A DNA stretch of 64,000 nt from Aquarana catesbeiana (GCF_042186555.1 NC_133336.1:194208069-194272068), one strand, 5' to 3'. Positions 53,521 to 64,000 are shown, counted from the first letter of the stretch. The notes: generated by a model not told the origin, from the letters alone. A program made the numbers and translations.

Positions 53521-54495
53521 TTAGATTCGACCCAAAACATCAATCATGTCCTTCATTTCCTGCTGCATACGATCCAGCCGATTCCGCATTTCATCCATGT
53601 CTTTATTCCAGGCCATTATTTGACCAATTAGCCGTTGGGCACTTTCAGAGGTGAAATAGTCACTTCTTGTTGTTGTACCTAAAGTGGAATGAAACCAAAA
53701 AATGTCTTTAGAAATATGCACACATACATAGTTTACCTTACCATAAATAAAGCTGTTGTCTCAGACACTGACCTGGTGGGGTGCCCATGTAGCCTAATTC
53801 CTCCACATCCTCGGGGGTGGCACTGTTGCTTGAATGAAGCACAACCAGATCCCCTAAAATAGAGTAGACAAATTACATTAAACAAAAGGCAGCCATGCAT
53901 AGATTAACGTAAGCTGGTGTGTCAGACACTCACCTGGTGGGGTGCCCATGTCGCCCACCTCTCCTTCCTCCACATCCTCAATGGGACTTGGGCTTATTTC
54001 CCAATCATGTTTTGCTTGGGGTGGACTGTCTTCTGGTTGTTGGCTGAGTGATTTTTCCCCTATGTGAAACAAAAAATTATTAATCTAATTAGCACACAGA
54101 TATTTTAGTACATAGTAATTTTCCAACATTTGTAATGAAGTGGTTTGTGTAGAGTTCCTATTTTACCTCAATATTTAAAATTAGAAAGACATATCGGATA
54201 GATAGATATCAATATCTCAAAATATAGTTAATAATCTTTTGATCTCTCTCTATATCTGGAACAAAATCTCTAAATATCTAACTAAATGTAAAGCCAAAAA
54301 ATTAAGATAACTTCAAATCTTCAAAAAGAATGTTTTACATTTCTATATCTATCTATCTACCTATCTCTATATTTCTCTCTCTCTATATATTTCTCTCTCT
54401 CTCTCTCTCTCTCTATATCTCTATATCTATATCTATATATATCTCTCAATATATATATATATCTCTCTCTCTCTCTATAGTTATATATATATATA

Positions 54496-54566
<71 letters not shown>

Positions 54567-55075
54567 ATAGATATATCTCTAGATATATATATATCGATCT
54601 ATCTATAGATATGTAACGAGGTTTATTAAAAGATCGTTTAAAACGATGAACAAAAAATCGGATAGGAAGGAAAAGCACATGGAGCAGTATACAAGGTAAT
54701 AAACACAAGAGAAAAACACGACAAGTACTTACTTTTTTTAAGAACTTTCCGGATACGTCGGTATTGATCCGGCTCCCTGAGTTTCAGGTCAGACCATCTT
54801 TTTCTCAGTTGATCTTTGGAGCGCTGGACCCCAAAAGATGCCTGCAAAGTCTCCACGACCTTCGCCATTATTTTGGCCTTGCGCAAATTTGGCCGTGCGT
54901 ACGGCCCATAATTGCCATCATAGTCGTCTTTGTGAAGAATGGCCACCATCTCCACCATCTCTTTAAAACTCATATTAGAGGCCTTAAATCTAGGCCTCAT
55001 AGATTTCGCTGACGTTCCAGCCTCCGGGCTGTCTCCACTACCTGAGGTCGTCAACATTTCAGGTGTCTCCGCCAT
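53521..55075 (-). CDS. Harbinger Myb/SANT-like protein, four exons, intact
   Basis: Exons 54733-55075, 53934-54059, 53773-53853, 53521-53678; total 708 nt, 235 residues, all GT..AG and phase 1. The N-terminus MAETPEMLTTSGSGDSPEAG is followed by a Myb/SANT-like DNA-binding region (FKASNMSFKEMVEMVAILHK, RKAKIMAKVVETL, KDQLRKRWSDLKLRE). Exons 2 and 3 both end GYMGTPPG/GDMGTPPG after an EDVEE motif, a probable exon duplication absent in copy 1. Exon 4 gives a coiled coil (MAWNKDMDEMRNRLDRMQQE) ending IDVLGRI. In zebrafish Harbinger a Myb-like partner promotes nuclear import of the transposase and binding to its ends. Confidence 0.87.
54330..54620. repeat. Compound CTAT/CT/TA microsatellite
   Basis: ATCTATCT, CTCTCTCT and TA runs in succession, in intron 1 of the Myb gene. 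Confidence 0.95.
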
Positions 55076-55108
55076 TCTTTAACTCCACTACGCGCCGTAA
55101 CAAAAAAT

Positions 55109-55471
55109 GGGCGGAGAACATGAGTTAAAATCGAACGTCAGGGGCGGGCGACGCAGGCGGAGTTTCACACATGCGTAGTGTATAAAGAGGGGCCTTGCGC
55201 ACGTGTCGTACGTACGTTCTGTGCGTCGAATTAGGGGGCGGAGAACATGAGTTAATTTCGAACGTCAGGGGCGGGCGACGCAGGCGGAGTTTCACACATG
55301 CGTAGTGTATAAAGAGCCTTGCGCACGTGTCGTACGTACGTTCTGTGCGTCGAATTAGGGGGCGGAGAACATGAGTTAATTTCGAACGTCAGGGGCGGGC
55401 GACGCAGGCGGAGTTTCACACATGCGTAGTGTATAAAGAGCCTTGCGCACGTGTCGTACGTACGTTCTGTG
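55109..55471. promoter_or_regulatory. Triplicated divergent promoter of Myb and MADF genes
   Basis: Three tandem units (starts 55109, 55237, 55360; period 128 and 123 bp), each with GGGCGGAGAACATGAGTTAA, GGGGCGGGCGACGCAGGCGG, CACACATGCGTAGTG, a TATAAA box (55181, 55308, 55432) and CGTACGTACGTTCTGTG. GC boxes followed by TATAAA on the MADF strand suggest plus-strand initiation in each unit. The first unit abuts the Myb start at 55075. Confidence 0.8.
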
Positions 55472-55681
55472 GTAGGTGATAGTGAACCTGGACGTTACAA
55501 AACGAAGGTAATTTTAGATATATATTTTTTTTTTTGGTTTTTATGGTCATGACTTTGTAGCAAGCGGCCTATATGGCTTGATAGATTGATGAGGCCTACA
55601 TAGGGAGAAGATGATGAGGGGTTAGCCGAAACCTATAATAAAAGTGTTTTTTGTCTTGTGACTTCATCTTTTCCAGATATA

Positions 55682-57040
55682 ATGAATCCCCTATTTAAGG
55701 ATCCAGAGTTCCTTACATCTTTTATTTCCAAATATCGAGAGATGAGGAATTTGTGGGAGGTGAAACACCCTCAGTATTATGCTAAGCATGTGAGGAAGTC
55801 AACGCTGGAGAGACTTCTGGCCTTTGTCCAGGCGACCATCCCGGAAGCAACAATGGAGACATTGCTCAAGAAAATTGGGGTCTTGAGGAACATGTATAAG
55901 AGGGAGCATAAGAAGATCCAGGAATCAAGGAGATCAGGAGCATCAGCAGATGATGTTTATGTACCCAGGCTGTGGTACTATAATCAACTCCGTTTTCTGG
56001 ATGACCAGAATGAAGCCAGGCCATCACTTTCAACCCTTCCCTCCACCCTTCCCTCCACCCCAGCAGAGGCTGATGAGGAGCAAGCTGGGTCTTCCATCCT
56101 GGATGAACCAGATATGACCATCTGGAGTCAGGTAAATTATTTTAACAAATATTTACTGTACTAATATTAATGATGTTAACTGGATGTTATAATTGTCTAA
56201 AATAATTTGGCACTCAAAATTGTGTATACATATCAATTGACAGTAGTGGCTAAATATGTTTGGCACCTGCTTGAAATAATTATGGTGTCTGATTAGACTC
56301 TTTTATTAAAGAGAAGTATTCACATTGAATTTGCTATTCATGAGAAGCAAACTGTGTGTCATTGATGAACCCAAAAAAATATACTCAAACTATTGTCCTT
56401 TTTTTATACACAGGATGAGTCCATCCAGGAGGAATGTGGGGAAAGTGGCAGGCAGGAGGAGACCAGGCCCATGGACAGCCTGGAGGAGACCGGATTCACC
56501 ATCATCCTGGAGGAGGCTGGGCCCAGTGTCAGGCAGGAGGTGGCTGCTCCCAGTGAGGTGGCTGCTCCCAGTGAGGTGGCTGGGCCAAGTGAGGTGGCTG
56601 GGCCAAGTGAGGTGGCTGGGCCCAGTAGGAGCCTGACCGAATCCCAAGTGCCTCCCCTCCACCTTCCCAAAAAAAGGGCCAGGAAGGGGATGGTCACACA
56701 GGACGCATCCCTGCGCCTCATGCAAGAGGCCACCCGTTTTTTAACGAGCCCCCCCGAAGCGGAAGAATCCTATGGCTGCTACTTAGCCAGCAGGCTTCTT
56801 CAGATGGATTGGGAGCAGCGCCTCATTTGTGAGCGCCTATTTGGGGAAACAATCCATAAGGGGCTGCAGGGCACGCTAACACAAAACACCCAACTACATG
56901 AGGCAGCCCCCCCTCCTCCTCCTCCTCCTCCTCCTCCTCCTGCCACAACTGAAACACCAGAGCCACAGCCTCAAAAGAAGGCTACAGGGAAGGCTGCAGG
57001 GCAGCGTGGAGGAAAGGCTGCAGGGAAGAGAAGAAAATGA
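55682..57040 (+). CDS. Harbinger-encoded MADF-type protein, intact, two coding exons
   Basis: A non-coding leader exon ends CGAAG|GTAATT (about 55507), acceptor TTCCAG (55677); the first ATG after it (55682, MNPLFKDPEFLTSF) is chosen because copy 1 starts at the same point. Exon 1 55682-56131 and exon 2 56414-57040 join in phase 0 (WSQ|DES): 358 residues. MADF-like region: FISKYREMRNLWEVKHPQYY, then TLERLLAFV and SADDVYVPRLWYYNQLRFLD. Exon 2: acidic start, five imperfect VAGPSE repeats, a basic KKRARKG, a helical C-terminal block (YGCYLASRLLQMDWEQRLIC), a run of 11 prolines and a basic tail ending GKRRK. MADF proteins bind DNA; a role in transposition is inferred from conservation in both copies. 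Confidence 0.83.
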
Positions 57041-58078
57041 TGACCTGGGTTCAGTCTGGTCTGACAGAAGACGCAGGCTGTTGTAGGACCACAGTCTGGG
57101 GACATCTAGATCATCTGCTGGTGCTGTTGATCTCTGGGATTCTTGGACCAGATTGTGCTCCCTCTTATATGGACTCCGCAAGATCCCAATTTTCTGGAAC
57201 ACCGACTTTTTCCAGCGTTGACTTCCTCTTTATTTTATTTTGACCATGAATAAATGGATCTTTTTTGAGTTTAGCAAAAGACTTTATGTGTTTTCTTTGA
57301 AATCATTGATTTTACACACAATGTTAAATTAACAAGGGACAACAATCTCATTGAGTTTGAAAAAAAACACACCAAAAATACATTACTAATGTTAATAATG
57401 TTCAAGTGGTAAGTCTTGAAAATCAAAAAATTTACGTAACCAAAAACGGTGCTTTGGGTTAACTTTATCTAAAAACTAAAAAATAATCACTATAAAAAAA
57501 AAAATTAATAATGGGTTCTTTGTGTTAACTTTACAAACCTAAAAAAAAAAAAAAAAAAAAAAAAGGGGAAAAAGTATTATTAGTATGGAAACATTGTTTT
57601 TAAAATGCATACTATATCATTCATGAGATCAAAGAGAAAAAGAATCCAGAAATCAGTTTGGGAGAACTCTGATTATGAACAGCAAAACACCTTCGTTCTT
57701 TAGAGCCTTCGTAAAGAAGAAATAAAATGCGCTGCATTCAACGATCACAGATTTTGCAGCGTGATGAATGTGCTACCTACAATACGAACACTAGTTTTAC
57801 TAGACCGAGTGCTTCCGTTTAGTTTTTGCTTATGAGCATGCGTCGTTTTTTTGTCCGTCGGACTAGCATACAGACGAGCGGACTTCGGGGTCCGTCGTAG
57901 TTACGACGTAAAGATTTGAAGCATGCTTCAAATCTAAAGTCCGTCGGATTTGAGGCTAAAAAAGTCAGTTGAAAGTCCGGAGAAGCCCACACACGATCGG
58001 ATTACCAGCCAGCTTTAGTCCGTCAGCGTCCGTTGGACTTTTGTAGACTAAAAGTCCGACCGTGTGTACGCGGCATAA
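57041..58078 (+). other. Right non-coding part and terminus of Harbinger copy 2
   Basis: AATAAA at 57249, poly-A run 57541-57564, then a terminal region with GTCCGTCGGACT-like inverted subrepeats (57880-58075). The end CCGACCGTGTGTACGCGGCA differs at two positions from that of copy 1 (GTACAGGGCA), marking a sister subfamily. Target copy TAA at 58076-58078. Confidence 0.8.
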
Positions 58079-58510
58079 GAGTTTAATCGGATGCCCTTTG
58101 GCCTGACTAATGCCCCCAGTACGTTCCAAAGGCTAATGGAACGTTGCTTGGGAGACTTGAACTTTGAATCTGTCCTGATTTACTTAGATAACATCATCAT
58201 CTTTTCCAGAACGTTCGAGGACCATTTGCTACATCTGGCTCAAGTCCTCCAGCGGCTAGCCCAGTATGGCCTTCGCGCTCAAACCGGAAAAATGTCATTT
58301 CATGAAAACAAAAATCCAGTATTTGGGGCATGTGGTCGAGGCAAAAGGGGTGTCCCCCGATCCCGACAAAATTCAGGCTGTACAGACATGGAAATCCCTA
58401 AAACAGTAACAGAGCTTCGCTCTTTCTTGGGGCTTAGGGGTTACTACCGCAGATTCATTCCGAACTTTGCTACTATCGCAGCCCCTTTGACTCAGTTGTT
58501 GTATGGGTAA
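58079..58510 (+). pseudogene. Gypsy reverse transcriptase, 3' half
   Basis: EFNRMPFGLTNAPSTFQRLM opens directly at the Harbinger border. The catalytic box reads LIYLDNIIIFS: the second aspartate of the YxDD motif is replaced by asparagine, which should abolish polymerase activity. Thumb/connection segments FLGLRGYYRRFIPNFATIAA follow. A frameshift lies in the KMSFHENKNPVFGACGRGKR stretch (expected K-C-x-F..V.YLGH). Confidence 0.88.
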
Positions 58511-59410
58511 CCAACCCATCGGAAAGGAAAATCTTCCCCCAGCATTACTGATAGTTGGGGGCAGCACAAAGTGAGGCATTGGAGGCCCTCCAGGCTGAGC
58601 TGACTTTCGCTCCCATATTGGCTTATGCTGACTATCATAAACCCTTCTGGGTGTACACCGATGCCAGTCTCCAATGATTGGGGGCTGTGCTGGATCAAGA
58701 ACAAGATGAGACGGAGCGTGTGATCGCCTATGCAAGTTGGAGTTTACGCCCTACCGAATGTAACCCAACCAACTACAGTTCCTTTAAACTCGAGTTGTTA
58801 GCAGTAGTCTGGGCCGTCACCGAAAAGTTTGCTGAGTACTTAGTAAGTGGTCACGTGGACATATATACTGACAACAATCCTCTTGCCTATCTAGAGGCTG
58901 CTAAACTGGGGGCCTTGGAGCAACGTTGGGTGGCCCGACTGGCCCAGTTCAACTATACTATTCACTACAAACCACGATGCTCCAATGGTAATGCTGATGC
59001 TCTCTCCCGATTTCCTCTCGATTGGCCTCAGGATGATCTAGATCAACATCTCAAAGAGGATGAGGTTTTTCCCTCCGGGATCCACCGGCAAGAGCAACAG
59101 GCTTCAGCGGCTCTGCAGAGCAACCAAGATACGCCAAGAGGGCCAGAGATTCATACTCCTCGAGAGCGGCTGCAACTCCAGCAGCAAGACCCTGACATTG
59201 ATTAGCTCATGAGATATTGGGACAGGAATTGGAAAGCAGACAAGCAGGAGCGAAGGAGGCTCTCGGCGACGTTGTGTCAGCTTTTAAAACAGTGGGATAG
59301 GCTGGAAAGATATAATGGACTCTTACACTGAAAGGCACGGATTCCAGGGGAGCCGCAAGTTATTCATCAACTGATTATCCCTCAATCAGAGGCCTTAGAG
59401 GTTTGTCAAG
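58511..59410 (+). pseudogene. Gypsy RNase H and start of integrase region
   Basis: VYTDAS (first acidic residue) is followed by a TGA stop, then the 58678-59205 frame: LGAVLDQEQDETERVIAYAS, ELLAVVWAVTEKFAEYL, DIYTDNNPLAYLEAAKLGAL, ERWVARLAQFNYTIHYKP-like block and NADALSRF. This is the gypsy RNase H/tether layout. After a stop at 59205 traces of integrase lead-in (IIPQSEALEVCQ) run to about 59410, where PLE sequence begins; the integrase core is absent. Confidence 0.87.
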
Positions 59411-60450
59411 GCGCCTCCGATGACATCCGTATGACGAAACGCATAAGGTGGGACTATCTTGGCACGCACAACGTCACTTCCGCGGATCGTGGTTCCGGAC
59501 ATCCGACCGGTGGAACGCAAGCAGCAGTTCATGCTGGCGTTGCGTCCCCGGATTGTGTGGAGAGCATACGAGCCTGTGAGCTCACTCTCCTGTCTGGGAA
59601 TATTAATTATTTTACTCGTCAGTATGATATTAGTCTTTTGTGACTGGACTGTTTTACATAAATAAAGGAATCCATTTTAAAACAGTATCACGCTATGTGG
59701 AAACCTTTTTATTTTTTTAACACCTAAGTGGATACCCAGTGGGGACCTTTATCACATCAAGGGACAGGAAGTCCCCACCTCCTTGTATGCAAGTAGCTGC
59801 GTTTAGGATTGGGACGTGTGGAAGGATACTGGCACCCATACAACCGGGGAGACAGGATCAACATCACACGCTCGTACCCCTGCAGGGGTGGGGTGTTCCG
59901 GTGAGTGTAACCATATTGGGGGGTGACTGCCAGAAAGTACAGCATGGCTTTTTATCACTAAAGAAGAACTTTCTGCACGATTTCTACGGGGTTTTGGTGC
60001 ACGGCACATTATACTATTGATATGAACATTTTTTGCAACAAATAGTACATGGGATTTTCTTTGATACAGAGTTACGGTTTTGACACATTATTAATGATTT
60101 ATTATTATGGTTCTTGCACATTAATGCACTATGGTTTGATAACCACATATTTGGGCACTTGTCACTTTATAATTATTAATTAGAAGATTTACATATGTTA
60201 TATAATGGTGATGATTTAAAATTTGTGTTATTGTTTGGACTTAAGGTAGCCAATTCTTTTTATCACCAAATAAGGATTTTTCACTAAATTAGGGATACAT
60301 TGTGTTTTTTTGGGAGTTTTGTACTATAACAAATTTTCACTTCTAAAAAGTCATTATATTATACACTTGAGCACTTGTTTAATTTACAGCCACACCCTGA
60401 GTTTTAACACAGCGCCACTCCCTATTTTTTGATTTTCAGTTTGGTGGGAA
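59411..60450 (+). mobile_element. Penelope-type 3' region without coding part
   Basis: Starts with a hammerhead-like motif (59416-59448: CC, CGATGA, stem, GAAACGCATA, AGG) and continues with an AT-rich tail like that after 9600, including TAAATAAAGGAATCC and ACAGCGCCACTCCCTATTTTTTGA near its end. It interrupts the gypsy element. Extent is approximate. Confidence 0.6.
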
Positions 60451-60559
60451 AGGTGTCCAAGTCAGATCTTTCCCCTAGGTATTCCTGCACTATGTAAAAC
60501 AGATGCTGGCAATGGTTGCTCTAACTGATCATACCTTGGGGCTGCAGACTACAAAATTG

Positions 60560-62860
60560 TCAGAACGCATCAGTCAGATGGCCACCTTCTCCACCGCTCC
60601 TTCTTTGACTGACCGAAGCCTCAGCAATACGTTGTCCAGGAACAGGAGTTTGTAACCTCCCAGTCTCTGGGAACGCGTAGCACAGACCTTTCTGCAAGGC
60701 CTCCCGAAGATGTTTCATCCTCTGCTCCCTCTGCGATAGCAAAATAAGGTCCGCAACCTTACCCTTGTAACGTGGATCAGGGAGGGTTGCCAGCCAGTAT
60801 TGATCCCTCTCCTTGATACCACGAATACGAGGATCCTTCCACAGGCTTTGCAGGATCAGGGAGGCCATGCAGCGTAGGTTTGCTGAGGCATTCGGTCTGG
60901 AGTCCTCTGGGTTACTAAGGACGACATGATCCCCAGCCACCTCCTCTCAGCCACGTACAAGTCCATGGGTTTCTTGGGACTGTAAATGATCCCTTAAAGA
61001 CTGCTGCTGATGCTGAGTGCCAGGCTCCACCTCCATGCTGACACAATCCTTCTCCTCCTCGTCCTCTTCCTGTGTGATCGGCAGGCACGCAGGGACACTG
61101 TCTGGATAAAGGGGGCCTTGAGAGCTAAGGAAGTCCTCATCTTCCTGCCTCTGTTCTGCCTCAAGTGCCCTGTCCATTATTCCACGCAGCGTGTGCTCCA
61201 ACAGGTGGACAAGGGGGACAGTGTCACTGATGCATGCACTGTCACTGCTCACCATCCTCGTGGCCTCCTCAAATGGTGACAGGACAGTGCATGCATCCCT
61301 GATCATGGCCCACTGGCGTGGGGAAAAAAAAACAAGCTCCCCTGACCCTGTCCTGGTGCCATAGTCGCACAGGTACTCATTGATGGCCCTCTGCTGCGTG
61401 TGCAGCCGCTGCAGCATGGCCAACGTTGAGTTCCACCTGGTGGGCATGTCACAGATTAGGCGGTTCTTGGGCAGGTTAAATTCCTTTTGGAGGTCTGCCA
61501 GCCGAGCACTGGCAGAATATGACCAGCGGAAATGCACACAGACTTTTCTGGCCTGCCTCAGGACATCCTGGAAGCCTGAGTAACTGCTCAAGAACCGCTG
61601 CACCACCAAGTTAGGGACGTGAGCCAAACAGGGCACATGGGTCAATTGTCCCTGTCGGAGGGCAGAGAGGAGGTTGGTGCCATTGTCGCAAACCACAATT
61701 CCTGCCTTAAGTTGGCGTGGTGTCAACCACCTCTAAACCTGCCCCTGCAGAGCTGACAGAATCTCTGCCCCAGTGTGGCTCCTGTCCCAAAAGCACACCA
61801 GCTCAAGCACCGCATGGCATCTTTTGGACTGCGTACTTGCGTAGCCCCTTGAACGCCTACGTTGCAACGCTGGTTCCGAGGACAAAGCACAGGAAGAGGC
61901 CTTGGAGGAAGAAGAAGAGGAGGGGGTGGAGGAGAGAGGTGTGTCAGAATCACCAGTAGTGGCATTTTGGAGGTGTGGTGGTGGAACCACCTCCAACACT
62001 ACTGCACCTTGTCCTGCATCCTTCCCAGCTGCCAGCAGAGTCACCCAATGCGCCGTGAAACTTAGGTAACATCCCTGTCCATGGCTGCTGGACCATGAGT
62101 CAGCGGTATTATGCACCTTACCGCTGACCGCCCTGTCCAGCGAGGCCAAGACATTGCCTTCCACATGCTGGTAGAGAGCCGGAATTGCCTTCCGTGAGAA
62201 AAAGTGGCGTTTGGGAACCTGCCACTAAGGAAACGCACATTCCACAAATTCACGGAAGGGGGCAGAGTCTACCAACTGAAAAGGTAGCAGTTGAAGCGCT
62301 AGCAATTTTACGAAGCTAGCATTCAACCGCTAGGCATGTGGATGGCTGGGAGCGAACTTCTTTCTGCGGTGCAGCAGCTGGGTCAGGGAAATTTGCCTGG
62401 TACAATCTGACGTCAGTGTACCAATAGCAGATTGCCCGCAAGTACTTGGTTGTGACACACCTAATTCTACACCTTCATTCCCCTCAGTGCAGGTCTCAGA
62501 GAGGACTGAAGGTATAGTGGGGTTGGAGATCCCAGCTGATGAGGAGCAAGGAGAGGTCCTCTTTGTTCTTTGGTGTGGGTCTTTATAGGTACGCTTGCCA
62601 AGGAACTGCATGGCAGGTCAACATATGTCTGGTCAAGCATGTGGTGCCCAAGCGGGAGATGTTTTGGCCATGAGAGATACGCTTGAGACATATGTTGCAA
62701 ATAGCAGCGGTGCGATCTGATGCACTCGTCTCAAAAAAGGCCCACACCAAAGAACTTTTGGAATAACACACAGAGACAGCAGCCCCCTGCACATGCGAAG
62801 CTCTGCGGTATGATGCACTCAGTGTGATGCCCTTAGGCTGCCCCCTGGAGGGCATCCTGC
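60560..62860 (-). pseudogene. hAT transposase with BED zinc finger, broken and 3'-truncated
   Basis: The BED finger is at 62583-62780: SLVWAFFETSASDRTAAICN, then C-x2-C and a LTRHMLTCH pair. Then frames 62062-62253, 61733-62164 (VHNTADSWSSSHGQGCYLSF, TAHWVTLLA), 60947-61726 (GIVVCDNGTNLLSALRQG, PCLAHVPNLVVQRFL, ICDMPTRWNSTLAMLQRL) and 60560-60940 (YWLATLPDPRYKGKVADL). This matches ZBED-like hAT transposases: D in the xDNGxN motif, C-x-x-H, RW motif. The C-terminal hATC dimerisation region is absent beyond about 60560, and frameshifts separate the segments. Confidence 0.88.
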
Positions 62861-62864
62861 CTCA

Positions 62865-63394
62865 TTTGTGATGTGCCTCCTTCCCTCTTCTATCAGGCAC
62901 CCACGTGGAGTCAGTGACCTCATCATCCCCTCCCTCCTCATCACTGGAGCAAACCTGGCAGCATGCTGCAGCAGGGGGAACATGACTGCCAGATTGCTGT
63001 CCTTCTTGGACACCACCTCTGTCCGGGCTCACGTTACTGCCTTCATCTAGCTGAGTACTATCATCATGTACCCAACACTGTGGTCAAACAGTTCAAGGGA
63101 CTCCTCAGGAGTACATAGTGGGGCTAGGGAAGGAGTCACTGATGCCATTGAGCCGAGGGAAGAGGCCGCGTTGGCAGCTGCTTTGCCAGACAAAGTACCC
63201 TCAACACGGCCAGCTGCCGAAAAAAAGGCCAAGCGTGTCCCACGGCCACGTGCTGATGAGGATGCACCGTGTCCACGACCAGCACTGTTGCCTCTAGACA
63301 TAGATCCTGCTTGCCCTCTTTTATTGGCTTGTGACTGTCTGCCTCTCCTTGTTGGCCTTCCAGACATACTATTGGCCTGCAGTGAGCTGCACAA
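62865..63394 (-). pseudogene. N-terminal extension of the hAT protein
   Basis: From Met at about 63364 (MSGRPTRRGRQSQANKRGQA) a basic, Arg/Gly/Ser-rich region (RGRGTRLAFFSAAGRVEGTL) runs into a less conserved linker and, after a frame change, the BED finger. The basic start may serve nuclear entry. Frameshifts and an in-frame stop near 62870 interrupt it. Assignment to the hAT gene rests on strand and adjacency. Confidence 0.6.
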
Positions 63395-63401
63395 AACTGG
63401 G

Positions 63402-63402
<1 letters not shown>

Positions 63403-63483
<81 letters not shown>
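63403..63483. repeat. (TA)n microsatellite
   Basis: TA tract of about 80 bp upstream of the hAT N-terminal frame. Confidence 0.95.
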
Positions 63484-63484
<1 letters not shown>

Positions 63485-63560
63485 CCGATTATACTGCAGC
63501 TAGCAGAATCAACTGCCTGTCTGTAGTATCATTAGTACGATAACACCTGCACTTCTCTTC

Positions 63561-64000
63561 AGGTAGCTATACTGTAGGTGCAACTGTGCAGGGCACACAG
63601 TACAGTAACTGGAAATACTTCAAGAGCCTACACAAGCACCTGGCTGCAGGTAGCTATACTGTAGGTGCAACTGTGCGGGGTACAAAGTACACTCACTGGA
63701 AATACTTCAAAGAGCCTACACGAGCACCTGGCTGCAGGTAGCTATACTGTAGGTGCAACTGTGCAGGGTACACAGTACAGTAACTGGAAATACTTCAAAG
63801 AGCCTACACAAGCACCTGGCTGTAGGTAGCTATACTGTAGGTGCAACTGTGCAAAGTACACAGTACAGTAACTGGAAATACTTCAAAGAGACTACACAAG
63901 CACCTGGCTGCAGGTAGCTATACTGTAGGTGCAACTGTGCGGGGTACATAGTACAGTAACTGGAAATACGTCAAGAGCCTACACAAGCACCTGGCTACAG
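63561..64000. repeat. 87-88-bp minisatellite, five copies, continues past the window
   Basis: Unit AGGTAGCTATACTGTAGGTG..CACAGTACAGTAACTGGAAA..CTACACAAGCACCTGGCTGC. Starts at 63561, 63648, 63736, 63824 and 63912. Lies upstream of the hAT gene in gene sense, so it may be its 5' subterminal repeat. Confidence 0.95.

Larger units (their letters stand above)
50119..58075 (+). mobile_element. Harbinger element copy 2, inserted in gypsy RT
   Basis: Left terminus missing; the junction lies within 50116-50122. Then transposase exon end, intron 1, transposase main exon, Myb gene (-), divergent promoter, MADF gene (+), right end GTGTGTACGCGGCA at 58075, with TAA (58076-58078) and gypsy code EFNRMPFG from 58079. 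All three genes are open, unlike copy 1. Confidence 0.88.
46930..59410 (+). mobile_element. Ty3/gypsy LTR retrotransposon, split by Harbinger copy 2
   Basis: LTR, gag, protease and RT palm start (to about 50118), then Harbinger (50119-58075), then RT end, RNase H and the very start of the integrase region (to about 59410), where a PLE 3' region follows. About 36 RT codons between the two halves are missing. Many stops and frameshifts: an old copy. Confidence 0.85.

Overview
This window looks like the genome of a frog, probably a true frog (Ranidae or a relative). There are no operons or bacterial signals. It has split genes with GT..AG introns, V-SINE-like, CR1/L2-like and Penelope retroelements, and dense families of piggyBac, hAT, Tc1 and Harbinger DNA transposons. 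The clade call rests on the look of the repeat families and is an inference.

Host genes. The only convincing host locus is on the minus strand: the 5' part of an Fc-receptor-like (FcRL) immunoglobulin-superfamily gene. It has a signal-peptide exon (40356-40392), a 21-nt second signal-peptide mini-exon (35335-35355), Ig domain 1 (30985-31239) and Ig domain 2 (26201-26467). All joins are phase 1 and the four exons read through in frame. A further Ig exon (44446-44724) lies upstream of that signal-peptide exon, so it should belong to a neighbouring FcRL-type gene; the locus therefore looks like part of a cluster. A strong CTCF-type motif (26741-26761) lies in the D1-D2 intron.

Layout. 1-2.8 kb: 5' half of an L1/Tx1-type LINE on the minus strand (ORF2 start, ORF1, tandem-monomer 5'UTR). 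2.8-6.27 kb: minus-strand Penelope-like element (PLE) with reverse transcriptase and a GIY-YIG remnant. 6.27-14.47 kb: 5'-truncated Harbinger element split by a second PLE (7142-10349) that has a perfect 14-bp target duplication. 16.1-24.2 kb: three piggyBac-type units, one with a decayed transposase and an inserted Harbinger MITE. 24-45 kb: the FcRL locus, its introns filled with Tc1, hAT foldback, piggyBac and SINE insertions and large inverted repeats. 46.9-59.4 kb: a Ty3/gypsy retrotransposon whose RT is split by a second Harbinger element (about 50.1-58.075 kb). 59.4-60.5 kb: PLE 3' region. 60.5-64 kb: BED-finger hAT transposase remnant ending in an 88-bp minisatellite.

How the parts work together. 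Both Harbinger copies carry the same three-gene set: a plus-strand DDE transposase, a minus-strand Myb/SANT-like protein, and a plus-strand MADF-type protein. The last two diverge from a shared promoter, which is amplified to three units in the second copy. The second unusual theme is a hammerhead-ribozyme-like motif (CTGANGA, stem II, GAAAC, self-complementary stem III, then a UH cleavage position). It recurs in PLE 3' regions and in three large head-to-head inverted repeats. Where the stem III sequence differs between copies it is still palindromic in several of them.
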